From: Blastomussa wellsi
Lineage: Eukaryota; Cnidaria; Anthozoa; Scleractinia; Plerogyridae
DNA: 64,000 bases
Assembly: GCA_947652115.1 (NCBI GenBank)
Contig: OX393561.1
Span: forward strand, 9,409,164 to 9,473,163
Reading direction: 5' to 3'
The translations under genes were made by a program, and so were the position numbers. Positions 11,301-22,600 of this stretch are shown here, piece after piece. Below the pieces are notes generated by a model. The model worked only from the letters and a program-made list of their open reading frames with translations. It did not search any database and had not been told where the DNA came from. The stretch's first letter is position 1. Each line of letters begins with the position of its first letter.

Positions 11301-14288
11301 CAAAGGCGTGAGATTTTTATCAGGGTTTTTGAAGACAAGATGACTGTATCAGAAGTCGTCTGAAGAGTTCTGAGGATGTTCCAAATATTTACAAATTAAC
11401 ACACACTGTAGATGTCCACGTTCCAGTAACAGGATCTTTGGTCAAACACAACCTTCATTGCAATCCATTGCTGCAAGAACTTTTTCCTTCCAAACTCGAA
11501 GAATTTGGGAGGTACATCATTCACATTGATTTCATGAACTTTTCTTTTCATTTTGTTTTTTGATAATTAGTATAAACACCAAGAGACGCTCGAGTTGGGG
11601 CAAAAATGAATTTATTGAAAACCATAGGCAATAAAATAGAAACCAGGGAGGGTAGGGAGGGTAAAACTAGCGAGGATGAAAGCGAATGACCTTCGGACTG
11701 ACGCTAAACCAGATATGACCAAGAAGAAACTTGATGCGACTACAAAAGACAATGCCACGCGAGGGGGTGTACCTAATTAACAATTTTGACAGGGCCAAAA
11801 CAACCAAATTAGTATAAACACCAAGACACGCTCGAGTTGGGGCAAAAATGAATTTATTGAAAACCATAGGCAATAAAATAGAAACCCCAAACCCAAGAGT
11901 AGGAAAAGAAAGAAAGAAAAATGAAAGGGGGAAATGGATGGGGAAAAAAAAAATTAGATGGCGAAATTGGAAAGACGAGCGGAAATGGACTGCAGAATGT
12001 CAAGTTTCTTCTTGGTCGATAATTTGAGGTAAACTAAATACGCATTACTGCGCCAATCTCCCTGCGCCTTAATAAATTCAGTAGGAGCGCCGCAATTAAA
12101 AGCAAAAGTAGCACCACCCTGACGAAAACTGCGAGACAAAAAATAAACTGGCTTGAGACCTACTGTGGTAATGCATGATTTGAAAAATCGATTAAAATGT
12201 GCGGCGAGGATAGGTTTAAGCGACCTGCCGTGATTGGCAATAAACAAAGGCGAGCTAGCAAGCTCGGGCACTGTACAAAAATATTTTTTGAGAGCTGTGA
12301 CAGGACATAAAATTGAATTCGGAATGAAAGGTAATGGAATTTCTAAAACCCGCTGTTTAACTAGCGAGGATGAAAGCGAATGACCTTCGGACTGACGCTA
12401 AACCAGATATGACCAAGAAGAAACTTGATGCGACTACAAAAGACAATGCCACGCGAGGGGGTGTACCTAATTAATAATTTTGACAGGGCCAAAACAACCA
12501 ATGTTTGTAGAAACTGTGTCAGTTGTAAGCTAATAGCTCAAAGTTTTCAATAATGTGTGGCATTAGTTGGCATGAGACTCATGTCTAATGCACAAGAGTT
12601 GGAAAACAATCACATTTTTGAATGTTCATTTGTCTCTCTAAAATCACATCTAGCAAATGACGATGGCCGATTTGTGCAAGAGATTGTTCCAGTTGCTGTT
12701 AAAGGCAAGAAAGGTCCAGAGGAATTCAAAGTTGATGAACATCCAAAACCAAACAGCACAATTGAGCAGTTAGCAAAGTTAGCACCAGTCTTCAAGAAAG
12801 ACGGAACAATTACTGCTGCTAATGCTTCTGTAAGATACTTCAGTCAGCTAATTAGTATTTTTATTACTAGTTTATAAGCTTGCATTTGGCAGCCAAATAA
12901 CTCCACAACAAGATTGATCTTTGACTTTTTACAAAATAATGCTCGTACAATGTTTTAGCCATATTTTAACAAAAATAATATTTAATTAGCAGAACTGAAC
13001 TTGCAGGAAATTTATGATCTTTGCATGATTCCAGATGCCTTTTTTGTTCCATTCTGTGCTTAATTTCTTTTTGTGATCACAGTATTTAGTAACAATTTCA
13101 CTTCATATCAGTTTCCCGTCTGAGTAAATTATTTGCAGTGTCTACCTTTCACCATCGATCAAGCACTATAAAAATTAATTTCTGCAAAAGTGTTGATTGT
13201 TATAATTAAAAATGTAAAATATTCCACTACATTTTTGTTGTTAGGGTATTTGTGATGGAGCTGCGGCACTAATCATTGTCAGTGAGAAAGCCCTTAAAGA
13301 GCACAACTTCACCCCACTGGCAAGGATTGTCTCTTATTCTGTTGCTGGTGTAGAACCATCAATCATGGGAATTGGCCCTGTCCCAGCAATCAAGGCTGCA
13401 CTCAATAAAGCCGCCAAGAGTATTCAGGACATGGACCTTATTGAGGTACACTTGCTTAGATGTACATACCATGACTTAAAGTCCTATGATTTACTTCATG
13501 TTCATTTTGTTACATGCTGCTTGAAAAAGTTAACATACCTATCCTACTATCTTGTTTTGCTAAATTGATAAGCCTGCCCCCACTCTCCCTCTCTTTTACT
13601 AACACTTGTGAACTCTGAAGTTCAAAACCTAACCAACGATTGCGTTTTTCACTGCTGTCAATTAACCTTGAAAATCAGAAACAAACAAAATGGATGAAAG
13701 TCTACCAATCACAACTGACAGACATGACCTTTTCACCCTGTTCAAGTAAACTTCTGTTTCTCAAGAGGTCTGCTTGACGCCAGCAAAAAACGTAACCGTT
13801 TACATGAGCAGAGTTTGCGTGTTATTGAAAGGGCATGTTCACTAAACAGCCACACACCATATAATTACATTGGTGGACAATCAAAAATTATGGTTACTAA
13901 AAAGAAAAGCTATTTTCTGAAGAGGTTGTGTGTTACAAAAGGTGTACATAGAAACTTGATAGCTATGCATCAACAACTATTTCAGCAAACAAGCAATCTC
14001 TAAATTGACCGTCAATGGCTGGCCTTAATACACTTCTGCCTTCTTCAGGTTAATGAAGCATTTGCTCCACAATTTCTTGCTGTTCAAAAGGAGCTCGAGC
14101 TGGACATGAACAAGACAAATACAAATGGAGGTGCAATTGCTTTGGGTCACCCTGTAGGAACCTCTGGAGCGAGAATCACAGGACACTTGGTGCATGAACT
14201 ACGGCGGAGAGGTGCTAAATATGCTGTTGGCTCGGCATGTATAGGAGGGGGACAAGGAATAGCTATTGTTCTAGAAAATGTACAGTGA
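8312..14288 (+). CDS. ACAA2: Mitochondrial 3-ketoacyl-CoA thiolase (acetyl-CoA acyltransferase 2)
   Basis: Six exons: 8312-8497, 9170-9415, 9884-10031, 12654-12829, 13245-13445, 14049-14288. All introns are GT-AG, and phases agree at every junction (0, 0, 1, 0, 0). The joined frame is 398 residues, as long as vertebrate ACAA2. Thiolase landmarks are present: the nucleophile Cys in [10 protein letters not shown], the loop [12 protein letters not shown], the catalytic His in [12 protein letters not shown], and the second Cys in [10 protein letters not shown]. The enzyme performs the last, thiolytic step of mitochondrial beta-oxidation. The N-terminus [16 protein letters not shown] lacks a long presequence, as in vertebrate ACAA2, which uses an uncleaved targeting signal. 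The family match is to ACAA2 rather than ACAT1 because of NRLCGSGFQ and the length. Intron 3 holds an Ngaro-like element. Confidence 0.95.
8885..8985. repeat. Short tandem repeat, ~25-bp unit
   Basis: About four imperfect units built on GGAATGGTGGAATATTCTAAAA lie in ACAA2 intron 1. Confidence 0.75.
10134..10238. repeat. Inverted repeat with 23-bp perfect arms
   Basis: The arms 10134-10156 and 10216-10238 are perfect complements beginning ATGCACCTATCAATG. The spacer is rich in C and G runs. Just upstream, at 10097-10112, the minus strand reads like a tRNA B box (GGTTCAAATCC), so this may be part of a tRNA-derived element. It lies in ACAA2 intron 3. Confidence 0.7.
11565..12501 (-). mobile_element. 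Deleted Ngaro-like tyrosine-recombinase retroelement with split direct repeats
   Basis: Read on the minus strand, the order is A1 (12501-12359, 143 bp), recombinase fragment, B1 (11886-11807, 80 bp), A2 (11807-11665) and B2 (11644-11565). A1 and A2 differ at one visible base, as do B1 and B2. The A1-ORF-B1-A2-B2 layout is the split-direct-repeat hallmark of Ngaro/VIPER-type elements. It differs from LTRs and from the inverted repeats of DIRS1. RT and most of the recombinase are missing, so the copy is non-autonomous. No target duplication is visible, as expected for this class. The spacer between A2 and B2 contains four GGG runs (11646-11661). Confidence 0.85.
11954..12271 (-). pseudogene. 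C-terminal fragment of a tyrosine recombinase
   Basis: A 105-codon frame carries the end of the catalytic domain: [13 protein letters not shown] corresponds to the second-arginine box, [12 protein letters not shown] to the His/Trp-to-Tyr box with the likely nucleophile Tyr. The N-terminal part with the first Arg is absent. It resembles recombinases of Ngaro/DIRS retroelements and Cryptons. The surrounding split repeats favour Ngaro. Confidence 0.8.
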
Positions 14289-15111
14289 TGTTACTAACAG
14301 TTGACAAGTGTCACTGTAAACAATTCCGTAAACAAAGTAGTTTAGATGAGAAAGGTCTGGGGAAATTTTAAAACAGAAGCATTTATGAGTTTTCTTGCTC
14401 ATTGTGTTGCAACTCACATTGAGAAAAAGCTGTGATTGTGAAACATCAAAGTCTGTTTCAATGGCATAAAGAGCTGACAATAGCTTTCTCCTTACTAGCC
14501 CTAAGTTTCGGGGAAATCTCAAATCAGAGTGTTGCATGTATACAAAATATTTAACTATTTACTATTTTGTGAATGGCCATGAGCATCAAGAACCAATCCT
14601 TTAATTATTTCAATCATTTCACAAAGGAATTGAAAACATAGATTGATCATTTTGTTCAAATATTGAGTGTTCGATAGAATAACATCTGCAACAACTGGTC
14701 AAATAAAACGTTGCAGCATACAGGAAGCTCATATTAGTTTTATTATTTTTGTACACGTATAAGACACAGCTTTGTTTACTTAGGTGTTTACATCTTTCTG
14801 TCAATAAATAAATTTTATTCTAAAAGAAAAGCTACATATATTTCACTTAACAGGTCATCAGGCAGTAGACACAAATCTTTCATTCCAATCAAACAGTCAT
14901 CAACGCTGGTAAATCTAAATTAATAAAGTTTCTTTGAATCACTGAAATATCTATTATTGTAGATTAATGTTATACTAAAAACACCAAATGTACATTTGAA
15001 TATTCTTGATACAAAGCACTGCCCTTTGATTAGCTGACTCCCAGTGTTAATGTAAAATGTCAATGTCTACTGTTCTGCATCTTCCCTACAAAATCTCGCC
15101 AATGCCGGTTT
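14289..15111. other. Convergent 3' UTRs of ACAA2 and MZT1
   Basis: Non-coding sequence between the ACAA2 stop and the MZT1 stop on the opposite strand. It contains the two-way poly(A) signal cluster at 14803-14819. No additional frame is supported. Confidence 0.7.
14803..14819. terminator. Overlapping poly(A) signals for both strands
   Basis: Two plus-strand AATAAA hexamers (14803-14808 and 14807-14812) serve ACAA2. A minus-strand AATAAA (14814-14819) sits two bases further on and is placed for MZT1, about 300 bp past its stop. Confidence 0.65.
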
Positions 15112-18100
15112 TCACCTCTCTGCACCGTCTTGTGTCTGAAAAGCATTAAAATAAGGGAATAACATGACTATTTGAGGGAATATTGTTTATTTGCAGCGCA
15201 AGGGCTGCAAATGATACTACAACGGTGAAAATAAACAATATTCCTGATTTTCAATTTGGCCGCGTATATTGATAATGATAATTAAAATACAGTATGAAAT
15301 TTCTGCCAGCATTACCACAAGGTATTCAGTTATTTTACACCCATGGAAGTTTAATAGTTACTCAGTTGATTCATACCCAAGCTTCAGAAAACATGCGATA
15401 ATATAGTATTTTGAGAATGAAGCCAGTCCCGGCTTGACTATTACAGTGCTACATACCTAACAGTTACCATGTTCACCTGTAGTAAAGTTTTTGATTTGTT
15501 TTTGACAATCAACAATCAAAATACAACAACAAGCCATTTGCTCGCTTGAGTTTTCCTTTGACTCAGTTTCAAAATGAGTCTAAGTGCAAAACCATTCATA
15601 TGAAAATGTGTTTTACCTGCATGTTCATTGTCATGCAAATCAAACTCATTTTCATTTGAAGGGTTTTGCATGTAGCTTTCTTTTGGCACCGGCTAAAGGC
15701 AACTCAGAAATGACCTTGTCCCATGTGAGGGGAATGGGGAATTTGACAGTTTCAATTAACATCTCCACCCTTTAAATAACATTAACCCTGTTTTGATTGG
15801 TCAGTTCAAATCGAGACCAGAAAAAAATTGTCAAAATTTAATTAAAAAACTCTCCAATAGCAACAGGTTGGTGTGAAGCCAAACAAAATGTTTGCATCCT
15901 TTGATCAATGTTCACTGTTTCTATGTCTGCTGTGATTTAATATTGTAATAGATCATTTCAAGTAAGTGCTGTACGTTGTATACATTACACAAATTTCACT
16001 TGTTATTGGCTGTTAGGTTGTTTGGAGGTACACACATCTAGTTATTAACTAAGGGCAAGGGCTGTACTGCAAGAATATAGGCCCAAGGTCTTGACTGTAT
16101 ACATTGTCGTCTCCATAGGCCATGATCCGTTTGGTCAGCACCAAGAATCACGACCTCTGGGAAGGTCCAACACCGGAAGTCCGCGATTCACGGACTTCCC
16201 GTCACACTGCGCATGCACAAAGTCAAATCTGACAGATAGGATTGGCTGAAAGCCACAAAACGAGTTCTCTACGCATGCTCACAATTTGGTTTCGGCAAGA
16301 GGTATCGATTCCTTGGTGCTGACCAAACGAATTGTGGCCTCTGGGGACGAGAATGGACAGTATATGGCTCGAGCACAGCTTGGGCCTTCCAATTTAATTA
16401 CAGAGGGCTGATATTCTTCCAGTACAGTTGCAAGCACGCAGGTGATGTAGCAGCTCTCATAAGGTCTCACATGAATGGCTTGATAACCTGTGTGAAAACA
16501 ATAGAATAAACAACAGGAACGATGCCCCAAGCCCCTAAAACAACAGCAACTGCTGCACTAGAAGACCAGTAGAACAATAGAACAAACAACAGGAACATAT
16601 TGCCCCTAAAACAATAGCAACTGCTGCACTAGAAGACCAGTAGAAAAATAGAACAAACAACAGGAACAAATTGCCCCTAAAACAATAGCAACTGCACTAG
16701 AGGACCAGTAGAACAATGGAACAAACAACAGGAACAAATTGCCCCTAAAACAATAGCAACTGCTGCACTAGAAGACCAGTAGAACAATAGAACAAACAAC
16801 AGGAACAAATTGCCCCTAAAACAATAGCAACTGCTGCACTAGAGGACCAGTAGAACAATGGAACAAACAACAGGAACAAATTGCCCCTAAAACAATAGCA
16901 ACTGCTGCACTAGAAGACCAGTAGAACAATAGAACAAACAACAGGAACAAATTGCCCCTAAAACAATAGCAACTGCTGCACTAGAGGACCAGTAGAACAA
17001 TGGAACAAACAACAGGAACAAATTGCCCCTAAAACAATAGCAACTGCTGCACTAGAAGACCAGTAGAACAATAGAACAAACAACAGGAACAAATTGCCCC
17101 TAAAACAATAGCAACTGCTGCACTAGAGGACCAGTAGAACAATAGAACAAACAACAGGAACAAATTGCCCCTAAAACAATAGCAACTGCTGCACTAGAAG
17201 ACCAGTAGAACAATAGAACAAACAACAGGAACAATTCCCCTAGCCCCTAAAACAATAGCAACTACTGCGCTAGAGGACCAGTAGAACAATAGAACAAACA
17301 ACAGGAACAATTCCCCCAGCCCCTAAAACAATAGCAACTGCTACACTAGAGGACCAGTAGAACAATAGAACAAACAACAGGAACAATTCCCCTAGCCCCT
17401 AAAACAATAGCAACTGCTGCACTAGAAGACCAGTAGATTTACAAGCTTACGAGAGCTGCTACACTACCAAAGCAAGCTTGGTCAATAAGGGACTTTTACA
17501 TGACTGAAAAAGATTTTTCTAGATATAAGCAGAAAGTGGAAATGACAGGAATAGGATTCTGAATGGCTGGAATCAGAACCAACAAGTTTTTTGACAGATC
17601 CCTTTGAAAATGAAATCTTGTTGGTCTTTGGTTTTTGTCAACAAAGGATCAAAATCCTTTGTCCAAAGGATCAAAATTATGTTGGCTCATTAAAGAAAAA
17701 ATCCTATCACCCCCCCCCCCCCCCTTTTGCAAAAACCTGCTACCCTTAGAGGGGGAAGGGATTCAGATAAAAAATATGGAACATTCCAGGTGAATTTGAT
17801 AGATTACCTGAAGGGATGCAGCTTCTCGTCTTAGCTCTTGCACGACTGATGCTAGTGCCTCGGGATTCACACCTGCTTCACATAACTTTACACAGATAGC
17901 TAACGATTCAGGATCCAGGCCAGTGTTCAGCAACTTGGATATCTCGACCAAAGCTGGAAAAAGATACAACATATTAATCATTAATAGTTAACCTTATCAT
18001 AAAACGTACAAACGTAAAGATCAGATACCCATCCCGCAAATAACTATTTGAGCCCAGCCAAAAATGTGGATTCTTTCTTATGGCAGTGTTTTTGAGTGTG

Positions 18101-19253
18101 TATCACTGGAGCCTTGAAGCCCACAAATCCCTTAGGTTAGAGTGCAGCACTGCTTTCAGGGCCTGGACAATCTATGAAAATGGGGTGGTATGCAACTCTT
18201 TACAAGGTCCCACAGTATTAGCTGAAAAAAATGATAAACGACAATAACAATGAATCCTAGCCTAAAACAATAGAAATTAGAGGTTCTAGAGAGCTGTGAA
18301 CTATCTCATGAAAATTGATGATCGAAAAATCAATTGATCAATCAATAACAACGGATTAATTTCTGTTAATTGTCATGGACTGCCAATCAATAATAAAAAG
18401 CATAGAGGGGGTAAGTTTCTACAGAAACTGTGGTGCTGCATTGGTGGGAAGTATAACAATATAATTTGGTTTTATCAACTGGGTTGATAATGTCAATTGG
18501 CCACCGTAAAGAGATTCAAGAGCTGACGTTTTGAGCGTTAGCCCTTCGTCGGAGCGAATCAAGGAATTGTGGGTCATGTGTTTTTTATATACAGAAAGAT
18601 TTTTGTTCTAGAGTTTTACGGCTTTCCGTGTTTCCTTGGTGAAGGGAAAGGCCGCAGACTGCCATATGTTGCTTAGAATGATTTGGGAGATTGAATTGTC
18701 TCGCAACCGCGGTAAAAAGCAGTCTGGCCTGCTGCTTGCTAGTTTAGGTCTTTTTAAAGTTGACTCCACTAAGAACCAATGGAATCAAATTTTTTTTTAT
18801 TGGTAGTTGATGAAATTAACTGATAATCAATGTCAATCGAGGTTTTTAAGTTGTTAGAAAAATCTGGATACCTTCCATAAATTAACCAGTCAATTGTCAA
18901 CAAAAACTAGTTTGGAGGGCGAAGCATTTGCCATCTTCTACGGCCCCGTCCAATTTTGCAGTCCTCGGAATTTTTTCTCATCCAATTATTTTCAAATTAG
19001 ACAGCATGCAGTCCTATTACATATACTAATTTGTCTAGGCCCTGTGTTTTGCAACCAAATCAATATGAAAATTATATTGGCGCTATAAATGCCCTTTCAA
19101 AGTAATCAATACACTAGTCGTTATCGGAAACCACTTATTGTTACCGTAACTTGCTTTTAACACGCCAAACGCGTGTATTTTTGTCAAATATAACTGTACA
19201 AATACCTCACCTTCCATTGCTTCCCGCGCAGAAGAAACCGTGCTGTCCGCCAT
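15112..19253 (-). CDS. MZT1: Mitotic-spindle organizing protein 1 (MOZART1)
   Basis: Three exons on the minus strand: 19253-19211 (ATG, 14 codons plus one base), 17953-17808, and a tiny last exon 15135-15112 (seven codons and TGA). Splice sites are GT-AG and phases fit (1, then 0). The product is 70 residues; the human protein is 82. The core [20 protein letters not shown] and the following [20 protein letters not shown] are diagnostic of MOZART1. It binds the gamma-tubulin complex through GCP N-termini and helps recruit it to centrosomes. Exons 1 and 2 are firm. Exon 3 rests on a good TTTTCAG acceptor, correct phase and family length, so it is less certain. Intron 2 contains a 0.94-kb minisatellite and a fold-back element. 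Confidence 0.88.
16118..16340. mobile_element. Fold-back element in MZT1 intron 2
   Basis: The ends are imperfect inverted repeats of about 30 bp sharing CGTTTGGTCAGCACCAAG. The centre has a second hairpin (GGAAGTCCGCGATT and its complement near 16175-16200). It has no coding capacity and looks MITE-like. Confidence 0.7.
16497..17434. repeat. Minisatellite of ~13 copies of a 71-bp unit
   Basis: The unit runs roughly from ACAAACAACAGGAACAAATT through GCCCCTAAAACAATAGC to AGACCAGTAGAACAATAG. Starts of AACAGGAAC fall at 16588, 16659, 16727 and 16798, giving a 71-bp period with a 68-bp variant. Middle copies alternate GAAGACC...AATAG with GAGGACC...AATGG, so they form a 142-bp dimer. Copies at the 3' end carry an extra TCCCCTAGCC-type insert. 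The array lies wholly in MZT1 intron 2. Confidence 0.95.
18461..18780 (-). repeat. Penelope-like element end with hammerhead-like core
   Basis: The motif around TTTTATCAACTGGGTTGATAA, then GAGCTGACG..., is also at 35298-35400 and, inverted, at 54226-54360. On the minus strand the core (18554-18521) reads CCGACGA, a GGGC/GCTC stem, then AAAA where GAAA is expected, then GTC. Flanking GCT and AGC can pair as helix I. Penelope-like elements are known to carry hammerhead ribozymes in their terminal repeats. The G-to-A change at the conserved GAAA should weaken cleavage here. Adjacent 18600-18780 is shared in part with 54060-54240. Confidence 0.6.
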
Positions 19254-19655
19254 CTTGGAATCCTATGACGAGTTTCTTTTGTGCAGCGGAGTTCCATTTC
19301 AATGAATCTTGGGAGAAAATAATCCAGCAATCACATAATAAAATAGTTTTAAGAAACTACGTTAACTCAAATCACCGTTCATTGACATGCATTATCTACG
19401 TCCTGTCACTTACATTTGAAAATAATATTTTGTTCTAAAGTTTCGCAAATAACAGCGATACTGATGGTTTTGTGTGGTGAAAAGCATTGTTGATGAATTT
19501 GTAATTCTCTCTACCTGCGTTGTTCTTTTCAATCTCGGCTTAGCGCCAGATTCAAAATTACTTCACAGACCAGTTTGATCTTTCGGAATTTTGTTGTTTA
19601 CATCTTATATTTTTCTTTTTTAAGTGAAGAAGTAATTCTTTTAAGCAATTACAAA
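19254..19655. promoter_or_regulatory. Bidirectional promoter region of MZT1 and BORA
   Basis: Only 402 bp separate the MZT1 start codon (minus) from the BORA start codon (plus), so both 5' UTRs and both promoters must lie here unless unseen upstream exons exist. No clear TATA box was seen for either gene. Confidence 0.7.
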
Positions 19656-22600
19656 ATGATAGATAGTATGTCTACTTGGTCCTCGTTGGAAATTACGCGA
19701 AATCCATTCGACAGTAGCCACGAAGAACGAACAAACTGTCCGGGATTTAGCCCTTCGATGTTCTGCAACCAAGAAACCCCCGCGAGCCAAAAGGTAGGAC
19801 GTTTGCGGAAGAATTAGACACATTATTTGTTTCTTAATTTCATTTTTTGTACTAATAGTCAATTCTTCTTTAACTGCCTTTCGATTATCGCAGAAACGGC
19901 GAAGTTTCAAGTGGTCAATAGAGCAGATTTCACGCCTGGTACGCTGACTTGTTCGCTTGATCGTTCTATTTACTAAAACTTTAAAAGTTGTGTTGTTCGA
20001 TTTATATGCATTGAATTAAATCCTTCTCTAAAAGTGGGTTAACATATTATTAGAACTGATAGGCGACCTGGATAGCGAGACATTAAAAAAAAAAAAGTTT
20101 CTTACTATAATTTTTCATGATTCAACGGCACCACAAAACACTCACTAGTCAGTCTGTGCCATTGGGGAAGCGTTTTGTCCACAGTCATTATACTAATTCA
20201 AAAGCAAAATATCTAATATAAAATATCTAATATAAAATTTAGAATCCTGCTGACATTGATGAATTTCCAAATCAAGAATATAGCAGCACATTTGAGAGGT
20301 TAGTTTATTACTCAATTTATTGTACATACATTTCCATTTGGGAGTTTTAGATGTTTTCATTTGGAACATGTACCCTGGGTGCCAGAGGGCATGTACTAAA
20401 ACCAGGAACACCCAGAAACACAGGACACCAGAACACCACAGAACACCAGATTTTATTTTTTTTTATATATATATATTATTTTAGAAATTTTTTGGCATTT
20501 GACAGTATTGCTGGTGTTCCAGAGTGTTCTGGTGTTCCTGGTTTCAGTACATGCCATGCCAGAGGCTTTTATGTGCAGTTACCGGTTTCAGTGAAATTTT
20601 TGTGTGCCCACATGTGAGAAAAACCGCTGGTACCCAAGGTATGAAACACATGTTTTTGAAATAATTATGTAACCTTTACTTCAAAGAATTGAAGAAATTG
20701 AGGCACTTGTTGTCAATTTGTACAAGTTACATAAAACATCCATACCTCCCATGAGGAAGGGATTTTTGTCCAATGATGCCAAAATTCCAAATTTTACTGC
20801 ACAAAAAAATGAAATTTGCATTTTGGGTTTGATGACGTGTAGTGGTAACTGCTATTGTTATGAAGCAGAGCATTGTTTGTGTGAAACAATTGGGCAACCA
20901 CTGCATGTCATCAAACCCAAAATGGCAGCATATGGGAAATTTAAAATCAATCAATGTCAACATCAACATCAATGTCAAAATCAATGTCAACTTGTTGTAA
21001 GAGTGGAGGTTCCCTTTAAGCTCATATATTCCTTTAAATTTCTTTGTCTTTGGCCCCTTCCTACTCCCAGGAATTTCCAGTTCCGTCTTTAGCAGGGAGA
21101 GGGGGAGGGGAGGGGTGGTATTAAGATTTTCTAGAACTGCACTATTTTGTTCCTTCTAAAGGCTAAGTGGCAATGAAATTTTCTCCAATGTTCACATTTC
21201 TAATTTAGGGAAGAGGATGAAATTGCAGCACAAAAAGCCATTGATGAGGTAGGTGGTTGTAATTTTTTTTGTGGTCAGTGTACTTAGCTTTACCAAGTTT
21301 TTTTTTTTTTTTTTTTTTTATTGAAAACACAACAAACATATACAATACTGACAATAATTACTTACTTACATTAGTTAATTTTAAGTACATAGTTACATTA
21401 ATTGTTAATACAAATTACAAAGAAAAAAAAAACAAGTTACTAATATACATAAAGACAGCTAAACACAGAGTAACCACAGCTTTGAAAAGATGGGTCTAAT
21501 ATTGAGTTCCTTATAAGGGTTTACAAGATGGAAAGTTATGAGTTCAGAGCAATTGCTGATATGTAAGATTGCATTAAGCAATTGTCTAGGCAATCAAAGG
21601 TTTCCACTTATTTGTAAAATCCTTACTGGAGAGTGTTTGTTTCTCCAAACGTGCATGGTAATATATAATCTTAATAACGACTGAAAGCTGTGGTAACGTC
21701 TGCTGCAATTTGCAAGTATATAAATAATATCGTGCAATTAAGGAGCACAAGTCAAGCAGAATGGAGCAGGATTCTGTGTTGAAACCTAATGCAATACAGT
21801 GATTGATTTCTTCATTTTTGGTGAGTACTCCGTGAGAAATAAGCCAGGCATTCAAAGCCCGCCATATATTCTGTGATATAGGGCAGCTCCAGAAAAGATG
21901 ATAAAGCGTTTCTTTGTCTGCCTTGCAAAAGGTGCAGAGGTCATCTTCCGTTATCCTAATCTGTTTTAAGAAGGCGTTTGTTGCTATTCTACGATGATTG
22001 AATTTAAATTGGAAATTTCTAAGTTTTGAGCTCTTGGTACAAGAGAAAGGCTTAATATAAATCTTTTGCCAGGTACTGGAGTCTATTTCTCTTAAATTAC
22101 AGTCTGTAGCCCACTTGGCTTGACTTTTATCTGGTTTAGTTTGTACTGTAGCCACCAGGGTTTGGTAAATTGTTCTACTAACTTTATTACAGGTTGCAAT
22201 TTTCTCATACCATTCGTTTTCTACGCCCTGGTCATCAATAGCCTGTTGCTGATTAATACTTTTTCGAATTTTACTCAATGCTGTTGTTATACCATAGTAC
22301 TCAATAAAGGATGTTTTAATATTATATAGTGCTAGAAAGTCTGTGTATCCTAAGAACAAGTTGTTTTCAGTGATCTGCTTTACTTTGTTAATACCTTTAT
22401 GAATCCAGGATTTGTAATTAACCAGTTTGTTTCCTACTCGTATCAAAGAATTGTTCCACAAATCCATTTCGAGGAAATCATTAAACGAAGAAGGACTGTT
22501 CTTAAAACTGATATCTGACCAAATTTCAAGAAGTTCTCTTAAAAAGATATCTTGTATATTCATTTATCGTATATCCTTTTTATGTACCGGTAGATTACAT

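Noticed and set aside
16279..16530. Minus-strand frame next to the minisatellite, considered as an MZT1 exon
   Set aside because: It overlaps the fold-back element and the first minisatellite unit, and its sequence does not fit the short MOZART1 tail. The exon at 15112-15135 fits better.
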